Shown: positions 1-5,537 of the stretch, piece by piece | Position numbering within the stretch: the stretch's first letter is position 1 | Layout: every line of letters begins with the position of its first letter | DNA from: an uncultured Alcaligenaceae bacterium | Lineage (GTDB): Bacteria > Pseudomonadota > Gammaproteobacteria > Burkholderiales > Burkholderiaceae_B | NCBI GenBank assembly: GCA_937952975.1 | Contig: CALFXX010000025.1 | Location: 1 to 7,611, forward strand | Direction of reading: 5' to 3' | Length of the DNA: 7,611 nt | Translations under genes and position numbers: made by a program | Notes under the pieces: model-generated | Databases searched by the model: none | Told to the model about the DNA's origin: nothing | Seen by the model: the letters and a program-made list of their open reading frames with translations, nothing else

Positions 1-13
1 GCTCTTCCGATCT
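1..13. other. Illumina adapter remnant (not genomic)
   Basis: The first 13 bases read GCTCTTCCGATCT, which is the 3' end of the common Illumina adapter; the complement is the familiar AGATCGGAAGAGC. The rplN reading frame matches L14 up to base 14. It would then continue as Arg-Ser-Glu instead of the Leu-Gly-Gly expected from E. coli L14, so homology ends exactly where the adapter begins. This is untrimmed library sequence at a contig end. Confidence 0.95.
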
Positions 14-85
14 TACCTTGATGCACATCACAGAGCGTGCACCAGTGTTATCGGCCACGTCTAGCGTGGTCTGCATTTGGATCAT
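14..85 (-). CDS. rplN: 50S ribosomal protein L14, N-terminal fragment
   Basis: These 24 codons are the amino end of L14, a large-subunit protein that binds 23S rRNA and lies at the face contacting 16S rRNA. Reading leftward from the ATG at 85-83 gives MIQMQTTLDVADNTGARSVM and then CIKV, the conserved L14 N-terminus (E. coli begins [20 protein letters not shown]). Full L14 is about 122 residues, so roughly four fifths is missing, because the contig ends and adapter follows. An AGGA Shine-Dalgarno element lies about seven bases upstream of the ATG. rplN normally opens the spc operon directly after rpsQ. Here it is separated from rpsQ by an opposite-strand dehydrogenase gene, so it should need its own promoter in the adjacent spacer. 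Confidence 0.93.
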
Positions 86-165
86 GATTTTTCCTGTTCC
101 AACTTAATCAACTTTTTTGCTAACCTGATGGCTCGCAACTAAATTAATCAGTTTTGGTCCCGTTA

Positions 166-181
166 GGTGCCACAGGGCACC
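166..181 (-). other. GC-rich stem-loop in the rplN leader region
   Basis: GGTGCC (166-171) and GGCACC (176-181) form a perfect 6-bp stem with a four-base loop. It stands out in an AT-rich surround about 80 bases upstream of the rplN start. No T-run follows on either strand, so it is not a standard terminator. It could be leader RNA structure or a protein-binding dyad; the sequence does not decide. Confidence 0.45.
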
Positions 182-193
182 CTAGGCTGAATC

Positions 194-258
194 TGCTAAT
201 AAAAAATTACCGGTACTACTAACGCTTTTCTTTCCGTACTGCTAACTGTATTGCTAAC
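194..258 (+). repeat. Cluster of TRCTAAY heptad direct repeats, partly 23-bp spaced
   Basis: Near-identical heptads occur at 194-200 (TGCTAAT), 217-223 (TACTAAC), 240-246 (TGCTAAC) and 252-258 (TGCTAAC), with start-to-start spacings of 23, 23 and 12. An outlying TGCTAAC lies at 118-124. Two copies share a longer core, CGGTACTACTAAC (211-223) and CGTACTGCTAAC (235-246). The near two-turn spacing in a divergent spacer suggests a multi-copy operator or a decayed tandem repeat. No regulator is recognised. Confidence 0.5.
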
Positions 259-308
259 AATGCTGTACTCGTACTGCCTTGCTTGCTGCCTAAATATCTG
301 CGCTAAAG

Positions 309-321
309 GTGTTTTGAACAC
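309..321. promoter_or_regulatory. Small perfect dyad GTGTT-TTG-AACAC
   Basis: A 13-base dyad with 5-bp arms around TTG lies about 120 bp upstream of the dehydrogenase ATG. It is the right size for a half-turn operator. It does not match the CRP or FNR consensus, and dyads this short occur by chance in AT-rich DNA. Confidence 0.25.
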
Positions 322-439
322 ATAAAGGCAGGAAAGTCGTCTAGTATATATCATGTATTTTTTTTGTGCAAGTCTTTTCAAGTTGTGTCATATTAACTAT
401 TTGCTCGTTTTTTGAAACTTTTGTTGTATTGGAACCCCT

Positions 440-1867
440 ATGTACCCAAAACTGTCGCTTTATATCAATGGTCAGTTCGTCTCAGAAGACGGCCGCACTA
501 TGCAAGACGTGATTAACCCAGCCACCCAAGAGGTGCTCGGTAAGCTGCCCCACGCCTCGCAGGCGGACTTAGACGCGGCATTACAGGCGGCTGAAAAAGC
601 GTTTGCCACCTGGAAGAAATCTTCGCCCATGGATCGCTCCGCCATTTTGCGAAAAGTTGGGCAACTGACGCGTGACCGCGCGAAGGATATCGCTCGTAAT
701 ATGACCCTCGACCAAGGCAAGCCCTTGGCCGAAGCGTTAGGCGAGGTCGTTGGGTGCGCCGATCATTGCGATTGGCACGCAGAAGAATGCCGCCGTATCT
801 ATGGCAGAGTGGTATTGCCACGCAGTCCTGACGTTCGGCAACTGGTACTGAAAGAGCCGATTGGGGTGTGCGTCGCGTTTACACCCTGGAACTTCCCATA
901 CAACCAAGCGATTCGTAAGATCTGCGCAGCGATCGGCGCCGGTTGCACCATCATTCTCAAAGGGCCAGAAGACTCACCAAGCGCAGTCATGGCGATCGCA
1001 CAAATGTTTCAAGACGCTGGCCTGCCGCCGGGCGTACTTAACCTGGTTTGGGGTGAGCCTGCCAAAGTGTCAGACTACCTCATTCGTTCGCCCATCTCAC
1101 GCAAAGTTTCGTTTACCGGTTCGGTACCGGTCGGCAAGATGTTGGCCGGCTTGGCTGGCGCCCACATGAAGCGCGCCACTATGGAGCTTGGTGGGCATTC
1201 TCCAGTTTTGGTGTTTGAAGATGCGGACATTGACCGTGCAGCAACCATGTTGGCGAAATTCAAAATTCGCAACGCGGGCCAAGTGTGTGTATCACCAACT
1301 CGCTTCTATGTTCACAAGAAGGTTTATGACAACTTTTTGGCTAAGTTCACCGATGTGCTGAAGTCGATCAAGGTCGGCAACGGCTTAGATGAAGGTGTTG
1401 AAATGGGCCCGCTTGCGCACGAGCGTCGGGTGCCCGCCATTGCTCGCTTCGTTGAAGATGCCCGCAAGCGCGGTGGCCAGGTTGTCATGGGCGGCGATGC
1501 CGTTGCCGGTAAAGGATTTTTCTTTCCGCCAACCGTCATTACTGGCCTCAAGGACGACGCACTGCTCATGAACGAAGAGCCCTTTGGGCCGATCGCGCCA
1601 GTTGTGCCCTTTAGCGATACCGACGAAGTCATCACTCGCGCAAACAGTCTGCCATTTGGGCTGTCATCTTATGTGTTTACTAACTCACTGCAAACTGCAA
1701 CCAAAGTGTCGAATTCGATTGAGGCCGGAATGGTTAACATCAATCACTTTGGCAGTGCGTTGCCCGAGACACCTTTTGGTGGAATCAAAGACAGCGGCAT
1801 TGGTAGCGAAGGTGGCACCGAGACTTTTGACGGCTACTTGGTGACTAAGTTTGTAACTCACGTTTAA
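440..1867 (+). CDS. NAD(P)-dependent aldehyde dehydrogenase, succinate-/2-oxoglutarate-semialdehyde dehydrogenase class
   Basis: This 475-residue protein is a full-length soluble ALDH-superfamily enzyme, which oxidises an aldehyde to the acid with NAD(P)+. The catalytic set is complete: Asn151 in PWNFP, Lys174 (cofactor site), Glu249 in MELGGHSP, nucleophile Cys283 in NAGQVC, Glu380 in EEPFGP, and PFGGIKDSG at 445-453. There is no signal peptide or membrane segment. From memory, several stretches (ERRVYGR-like, HMKRATMELGGH, FRNAGQVCISPTRF-like, GSEGG near the end) resemble Azospirillum 2-oxoglutarate semialdehyde dehydrogenase more than E. coli GabD. The residue two after the nucleophile is Ser285, where GabD has a redox-active cysteine. 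The substrate cannot be fixed from sequence, so no symbol is given. The ATG at 440 fits the family N-terminus; its ribosome site (GGAA, 431-434) is weak. The gene runs opposite to all its neighbours and lies between rpsQ and rplN. Confidence 0.9.
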   Translation: MYPKLSLYINGQFVSEDGRTMQDVINPATQEVLGKLPHASQADLDAALQAAEKAFATWKKSSPMDRSAILRKVGQLTRDRAKDIARNMTLDQGKPLAEALGEVVGCADHCDWHAEECRRIYGRVVLPRSPDVRQLVLKEPIGVCVAFTPWNFPYNQAIRKICAAIGAGCTIILKGPEDSPSAVMAIAQMFQDAGLPPGVLNLVWGEPAKVSDYLIRSPISRKVSFTGSVPVGKMLAGLAGAHMKRATMELGGHSPVLVFEDADIDRAATMLAKFKIRNAGQVCVSPTRFYVHKKVYDNFLAKFTDVLKSIKVGNGLDEGVEMGPLAHERRVPAIARFVEDARKRGGQVVMGGDAVAGKGFFFPPTVITGLKDDALLMNEEPFGPIAPVVPFSDTDEVITRANSLPFGLSSYVFTNSLQTATKVSNSIEAGMVNINHFGSALPETPFGGIKDSGIGSEGGTETFDGYLVTKFVTHV

Positions 1868-1989
1868 CGACTTCTCTAGATACAAAGTCGGCCCGATCAT
1901 CGCTGTGAAGTTCGCGCTCTTGGTCGGGTCACTGGGTTGCAGTACCAAACTGGCTACGTGTTCGGTCTCTGTTTAGCAAAACAAGACCG
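1868..1989 (+). other. 3' untranslated region of the dehydrogenase gene with two stem-loops
   Basis: The dehydrogenase stop codon lies 145 bases before the terminator. This stretch holds two hairpins. The first follows the stop directly: CGACTT (1868-1873) pairs with AAGTCG (1885-1890). The second is stronger: CGGTCT, a bulged C and TGTTT (1963-1974) pair with AAACA and AGACCG (1979-1989) around an AGCA loop, giving 11 bp. Neither has a T-run, so they are not intrinsic terminators. No coding region is supported here. Confidence 0.5.
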
Positions 1990-2011
1990 CAATTAAAAAC
2001 GGTACCACAAT

Positions 2012-2046
2012 AAAAAAGAGCAACGAATTAATTCGTTGCTCTTTTT
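2012..2046. terminator. Bidirectional Rho-independent terminator between the dehydrogenase and rpsQ
   Basis: A fully palindromic 24-base core (2018-2041) forms a 10-bp stem, GAGCAACGAA against TTCGTTGCTC, with a TTAA loop. It is flanked by six As on the left and five Ts on the right, so each strand has a hairpin followed by a U-tract. It lies 27 bases past the rpsQ stop and ends both the leftward S10 operon and the rightward dehydrogenase transcript. Confidence 0.93.
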
Positions 2047-2073
2047 ATTTGCCCAGCTAACCGCGAAATCAAA

Positions 2074-2352
2074 TTAGATTACGCGTGCAGCTTCGATCAA
2101 CTTTGTCGCTGTCCAAGACTTCGAACGCGAAATAGGGCGGCCTTCAGCGATTTCTACAGTATCGCCTTCGTTGTACTGATTGGTCTCGTCATGCGCCTTG
2201 TACTTTGCAGAACGCATAATGATCTTGCCAAGCACTGGGTGCTTAACACGACGCTCAACCATTACAACAATGGTTTTATCCATCTTATTGCTGACGACTT
2301 TGCCAACGAGCGTACGTTGACGCTTTGGCTTAGCTGCTGGAGTGGTGGTCAT
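2074..2352 (-). CDS. rpsQ: 30S ribosomal protein S17
   Basis: S17 is a primary 16S rRNA-binding protein of the small-subunit body, with an OB-fold. The 92-residue product has the family core RTLVGKVVSNKMDKTIVVMV (13-32), the VKHPVLGKII segment (37-46) and the C-terminal ISRSKSW motif (74-80). I chose the ATG at 2352 over an in-frame upstream alternative start at 2391. The upstream start would overlap the end of rpmC and add 13 residues not found in the family. The rpmC stop codon precedes this ATG by a single base, so the genes are probably translationally coupled. This is the last gene of the S10 operon here; a strong terminator follows 27 bases downstream. Confidence 0.96.
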   Translation of the reverse strand: MTTTPAAKPKRQRTLVGKVVSNKMDKTIVVMVERRVKHPVLGKIIMRSAKYKAHDETNQYNEGDTVEIAEGRPISRSKSWTATKLIEAARVI

Positions 2353-2353
2353 A

Positions 2354-2545
2354 TTATTTTCCGCCCTTCTCAGACAATAACGTATGAACACGCGCGATAT
2401 CGCGGCGAACCTTACGGAATTGACTGTGGTTGGTGAGCTGCTGAGTTGCCCGCTGCATACGCAGTCCGAACTGAGCCTTCAACAGGCTCTCGAGTTCTTG
2501 ACCGAGTTCAGCAGCAGATTTAGCACGAAGTTCGCTTGCTTTCAT
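2354..2545 (-). CDS. rpmC: 50S ribosomal protein L29
   Basis: L29 is a small helical 23S rRNA-binding protein near the polypeptide tunnel exit, next to L23. The 63-residue product has the usual family length and layout: an N-terminal MKASELRAKS segment, a central LLKAQFGLRMQ helix and a C-terminal FRKVRRDIARVHTLL helix. The start at 2545 has a good ribosome site (AAAGGAA, about six bases upstream). It lies 18 bases after the rplP stop, the widest gap within the compact operon. Its stop is one base from the rpsQ start. Confidence 0.96.
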   Translation of the reverse strand: MKASELRAKSAAELGQELESLLKAQFGLRMQRATQQLTNHSQFRKVRRDIARVHTLLSEKGGK

Positions 2546-2563
2546 ATCGATTCCTTTTGACCC

Positions 2564-2980
2564 TTAGGCACCAATGTGCCGCGAGACGAAGGTGGTTGCA
2601 ATAGGAAGCTTGGCGGCGGCAAGACGAAACGCCTCACGTGCCAACTCTTCACTAACGCCTTCCATTTCGTACAGCACTTTGCCGGGCTGAATTTCAGCAA
2701 CCCAGTACTCTGGATTACCTTTACCGTTACCCATCCGCACTTCTGCCGGTTTTTGTGAAATCGGCTTATCGGGGAAGATGCGAATCCAGATACGACCACC
2801 ACGTTTAATGTGACGGTTAATGGCACGACGGGCCGATTCGATTTGACGAGCGGTCAAGCGGCCACGACCTGTGGCTTTAAGACCGAACTCACCAAATGAA
2901 ACCTGAGCACCGCGGGTAGCCAGGCCGGTATTACGGCCTTTCTGCTCTTTGCGATATTTCCTGCGCGCTGGTTGCAGCAT
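2564..2980 (-). CDS. rplP: 50S ribosomal protein L16
   Basis: L16 binds 23S rRNA near the A-site tRNA elbow and helps assemble the central protuberance. The 138-residue product starts MLQPARRKYRKEQKGRN and contains FGLKATGRGRLTARQIESAR (32-51) and the VRMGNGKGNPEYWVA loop (81-95). Arg82 in that loop corresponds to E. coli Arg81, the site of hydroxylation in enterobacteria; nothing here shows whether it is modified. The rpsC stop lies two bases upstream of the ATG, and the ribosome site AAGGAG overlaps the end of rpsC, suggesting coupled translation. Confidence 0.97.
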   Translation of the reverse strand: MLQPARRKYRKEQKGRNTGLATRGAQVSFGEFGLKATGRGRLTARQIESARRAINRHIKRGGRIWIRIFPDKPISQKPAEVRMGNGKGNPEYWVAEIQPGKVLYEMEGVSEELAREAFRLAAAKLPIATTFVSRHIGA

Positions 2981-2982
2981 GC

Positions 2983-3783
2983 TTATTCTCCTTCTGGCGC
3001 TGGCGCGGCGTCAGCCTTGCGAGGCGCACGACCACGACCTGCGGGACGAGCTGCGCCTGCTGGACGTGCACCTTCGGGCTTGTCAGCACGTGGTGCGCGG
3101 CGAGGACGACGCTCTTCTTCGCGGGGCGCTGCGGTTTCAACGGCGGTTTCACCGTTGGCCAACATATCGCCTTTGTAAACCCAAACCTTAATGCCAATTA
3201 CGCCATAGGTAGTATGGGCTTCAGAGGTGCCATAATCAATGTTCGCGCGCAAAGTATGGAGCGGCACGCGACCTTCGCGATACCATTCTGTTCTTGCGAT
3301 CTCGATACCATTCAGGCGGCCAGCACTCATGATCTTGATGCCTTGGGCACCCAGACGCATGGCGTTTTGCATAGCGCGCTTCATGGCACGGCGAAACATG
3401 ATCCGCTTTTCAAGCTGTTGCGAGATCGAATCTGCAATCAGTTGAGCATCGGTTTCTGGCTTGCGAATTTCTTCGATGTTGACGTGAACTGGCACGCCCA
3501 TCAAACGCTGCAAATCAGACTTGAGGCCTTCAATATCCTCGCCACGTTTGCCGATCACAACACCCGGACGTGCCGAGTAAATTGTGATGCGTGCATTTTT
3601 AGCGGGACGCTCGATGACTACGCGTCCAACAGAAGCAAGCTTCAGTTTCTTTTTCAGGTATTCGCGAACGCGGATATCAGAAGCGAGCATGCTACCGAAA
3701 TCTTTACCGTCTGCGTACCACTTCGAGCCCCAATTACGTGTAACCGCAAGGCGGAACCCAATCGGGTGAATTTTCTGACCCAT
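2983..3783 (-). CDS. rpsC: 30S ribosomal protein S3 with long basic C-terminal tail
   Basis: S3 sits at the mRNA entry channel of the 30S head and contributes to ribosomal helicase activity. The 266-residue product begins MGQKIHPIGFRLAVTRNW. It has a type-II KH domain with the GKRG loop at 78-81, followed by the S3 C-terminal domain (FRRAMKRAMQNAMRLGAQGI, 130-149, through WVYKGD near 206). Beyond about residue 210 is a tail of some 55 residues rich in Arg, Ala, Pro and Gly, likely disordered. E. coli S3 is about 233 residues; similarly long basic tails occur, as I recall, in Burkholderiales. The tail is coded by unusually GC-rich DNA. The ribosome site TAAGGAG (3789-3795) reuses the rplV stop codon. 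Confidence 0.97.
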   Translation of the reverse strand: MGQKIHPIGFRLAVTRNWGSKWYADGKDFGSMLASDIRVREYLKKKLKLASVGRVVIERPAKNARITIYSARPGVVIGKRGEDIEGLKSDLQRLMGVPVHVNIEEIRKPETDAQLIADSISQQLEKRIMFRRAMKRAMQNAMRLGAQGIKIMSAGRLNGIEIARTEWYREGRVPLHTLRANIDYGTSEAHTTYGVIGIKVWVYKGDMLANGETAVETAAPREEERRPRRAPRADKPEGARPAGAARPAGRGRAPRKADAAPAPEGE

Positions 3784-3792
3784 CGTGACTCC

Positions 3793-4122
3793 TTAAGCTC
3801 CGACCTTCACAGTGATGTGACAAGTCTGCTTTTCAATCTGGTTACCGCGCCCTTTGGCTCGTGCGGAAAAGCGCTTCATCGACTCGGCCTTGTCCACAAA
3901 AATTGTGGTGACCTTAAGTTCGTCGATATCTGCACCGTCGTTATGTTCGGCATTCGCGATGGCCGATTCAACGGCCTTCTTGAGGATGCCTGCGGCCTTC
4001 TTGTTAGTGAAGGTCAGGATGTTTAATGCCTGAGCAACCGACTTGCCACGGATCAGATCCGCAACCAATCTAGTCTTTTGCGCAGAGATATGCACCCCAC
4101 GGATAATGGCTGAAGTTTCCAT
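3793..4122 (-). CDS. rplV: 50S ribosomal protein L22
   Basis: L22 contacts all 23S rRNA domains and extends a beta-hairpin into the nascent-peptide tunnel. The 109-residue product matches family length. It has the SAQKTRLVADLIRGK motif (13-27), NAEHNDGADID (58-67) and the hairpin segment SMKRFSARAKGRGNQI (81-96). Met82-Lys83-Arg84 is intact; deletion of this triplet gives macrolide resistance in E. coli, so no such lesion is present. The rpsS stop lies three bases upstream, and an AGAGG ribosome site overlaps the end of rpsS. Confidence 0.97.
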   Translation of the reverse strand: METSAIIRGVHISAQKTRLVADLIRGKSVAQALNILTFTNKKAAGILKKAVESAIANAEHNDGADIDELKVTTIFVDKAESMKRFSARAKGRGNQIEKQTCHITVKVGA

Positions 4123-4125
4123 TTC

Positions 4126-4401
4126 TTACCTCTTGGCCTTTTTGTCTGCTGCGTGACCTTTGAACGTGCGGGTCAGCGCAAACTCGCCGAGTTTATGGCC
4201 GACCATGTTCTCGTTAACGTAAACAGGAACGTGCTGGCGACCGTTGTGAACCGCAATCGTAAGCCCAACAAACTCAGGCAAAATTGTGGAACGGCGCGAC
4301 CAGGTTTTGATCGGTTTTTTACCTTTTTCGGCAATAGCAACCTCGACCTTTTTGATCAAGTGTGCATCGACGAATGGGCCTTTCTTGACTGAACGTGACA
4401 T
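4126..4401 (-). CDS. rpsS: 30S ribosomal protein S19
   Basis: S19 binds the 30S head near the A site and bridges to the large subunit with S13. The 91-residue product begins MSRSVKKGPFVDAHLIKKVE, has the conserved TWSRRSTILPEFVGLTIAVH and MVGHKLGEFALTRTFKGH segments, and ends in a basic tail, as in other betaproteobacteria. The start has a GAGGG ribosome site in the 11-base gap after rplB. Order and spacing match the standard S10 operon. Confidence 0.97.
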   Translation of the reverse strand: MSRSVKKGPFVDAHLIKKVEVAIAEKGKKPIKTWSRRSTILPEFVGLTIAVHNGRQHVPVYVNENMVGHKLGEFALTRTFKGHAADKKAKR

Positions 4402-4412
4402 GATTCGCCCTC

Positions 4413-5240
4413 TTATTTACGCTTGCGGCGTTGGACGATCATATTGTCCGTCCGCTTGTTGCTACGGGTCTTGTAACCCTTAGCTGGGGTACCCCATGGA
4501 CTGCGTGGCTCGCCGCCTTCGCCAGTACGACCTTCACCACCACCGTGTGGGTGATCAACTGGGTTCATGGCAACACCACGCACCGTAGGACGAATGCCGC
4601 GCCAACGAACAGCACCTGCTTTACCAATCTGGCGCAAGCTGTGTTCTTCGTTACCGACTTCGCCAATGGTGGCTCTACATTCAATGTGAACTCGGCGAAC
4701 CTCACCTGAGCGCAGGCGAACCTGAGCGTAAGTGCCTTCGCGAGCCAACAGCACCGCTGACGCACCAGCAGAACGCGCCATTTGCGCACCCTTACCTGGC
4801 AACATTTCGATGCAGTGAATTGTTGTACCCACTGGAATATTACGAATTGGCAGTGTGTTACCGGTACGAATAGGAGCTTCGATACCAGAAACCAACGATG
4901 CGCCAACTTCAAGGCCACGTGGGGCAATGATGTAGCGACGCTCACCGTCTGCGTAACAGAGGAGGGCTAAGTGTGCAGTACGGTTTGGATCATATTCAAG
5001 ACGTTCAACTTTGGCGGGGATTCCGTCTTTGTTGCGCTTGAAGTCTACCAAACGGTAATGCTGCTTATGACCACCGCCGCGATGGCGGATTGTGATGTGG
5101 CCGTTGTTATTACGACCAGAACCACGGGTTTTCTTTTCGAGCAAAGAAGCAACCGGCGCGCCTTTGTGCAGATTAGGTGTCACCACCTTGAGCATGCCAC
5201 GACGACCAGGCGAGGTTGGCTTGGTTTTTAAGAGTGCCAT
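4413..5240 (-). CDS. rplB: 50S ribosomal protein L2
   Basis: L2 is one of the most conserved large-subunit proteins. It is needed for subunit association and supports the peptidyl-transferase centre. The 275-residue product has the family length. It contains the RNA-binding region with NNNGHITIRHRGGGHKQHYR (45-64), and MNPVDHPHGGGEGR (225-238), where His230 corresponds to the functionally important E. coli His229. It ends in the basic SNKRTDNMIVQRRKRK tail. The rplW stop abuts the ATG directly, and a strong GGAGGT ribosome site lies inside the end of rplW, so translation is probably coupled. Confidence 0.98.
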   Translation of the reverse strand: MALLKTKPTSPGRRGMLKVVTPNLHKGAPVASLLEKKTRGSGRNNNGHITIRHRGGGHKQHYRLVDFKRNKDGIPAKVERLEYDPNRTAHLALLCYADGERRYIIAPRGLEVGASLVSGIEAPIRTGNTLPIRNIPVGTTIHCIEMLPGKGAQMARSAGASAVLLAREGTYAQVRLRSGEVRRVHIECRATIGEVGNEEHSLRQIGKAGAVRWRGIRPTVRGVAMNPVDHPHGGGEGRTGEGGEPRSPWGTPAKGYKTRSNKRTDNMIVQRRKRK

Positions 5241-5537
5241 TTAGTTGACCTCCGCCAGATTGATTTCTTGACCGTCTTTGAGCGAAACGTACGCTTTGCG
5301 CTCGTTTCGACGACGACCAACAAACCGACCAAATCGTTTTGCCTTACCTTTGCGATTCAAAACCTGAACATCCTCAACTTGAACTTTGAAGAGCAGTTCA
5401 ACAGCGGCTTTAATTTCAGGCTTCGTTGCATCTGCAACGACGCGAAAGGCAACTTGATTATTTTTCTCAGCAACGAAAGTGGCTTTTTCAGTCACGATCG
5501 GAGCCAGAATGATTTGCATTAGACGATGATCGTTCAT
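5241..5537 (-). CDS. rplW: 50S ribosomal protein L23
   Basis: L23 lies at the tunnel exit, where it docks trigger factor and the signal recognition particle. The 98-residue product has the family core: LAPIVTEKAT (11-20), DATKPEIKAAVELLFKV (36-52) and the KGKAKRFGRFVGRRRNERKA loop (63-82). Glu17 corresponds to E. coli Glu18, the trigger-factor contact. I chose the ATG at 5537: its first four bases, ATGA, overlap the rplD TGA stop, the classic coupling arrangement, and a GAGGAG ribosome site precedes it. An internal Met at residue 7 is less likely because the NDHRLMQ lead-in is conserved in Burkholderiales, as I recall. Confidence 0.96.
   Translation of the reverse strand: MNDHRLMQIILAPIVTEKATFVAEKNNQVAFRVVADATKPEIKAAVELLFKVQVEDVQVLNRKGKAKRFGRFVGRRRNERKAYVSLKDGQEINLAEVN

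Larger units (their letters stand above)
86..439. promoter_or_regulatory. Divergent intergenic spacer between rplN and the aldehyde dehydrogenase
   Basis: This 354-bp AT-rich stretch separates two divergently transcribed genes and should hold promoters for both: spc operon leftward, dehydrogenase rightward. I see no convincing coding region and no tRNA. I could not find a clean -35/-10 pair with good spacing on either strand, so no promoter box is assigned. It contains heptad repeats (194-258), a GC-rich hairpin (166-181), a small dyad (309-321) and two TTAATCA copies (104-110, 144-150). A weak GGAA ribosome-binding element at 431-434 sits five bases before the dehydrogenase ATG. Confidence 0.6.

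Noticed and set aside
196..381. Minus-strand open frame of 61 codons in the divergent spacer
   Set aside because: Its composition is atypical, no ribosome site is evident, and it runs through the heptad repeats. Nothing supports it as a gene, though it does not overlap one.
86..439. Possible mobile-element or attachment-site scar explaining the inserted dehydrogenase
   Set aside because: I looked for terminal inverted repeats, target duplications and integrase or transposase fragments around the gene and saw none. The two TTAATCA copies are both on the same side.
2353..2391. Upstream in-frame extension of rpsQ
   Set aside because: It would overlap the end of rpmC and add 13 non-conserved residues. 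The ATG at 2352 matches the family start.
3214..4026. Plus-strand open frame of 270 codons opposite rpsC and rplV
   Set aside because: It lies entirely antisense to two unmistakable ribosomal-protein genes, has no recognisable domain and no ribosome site. It is a shadow frame.
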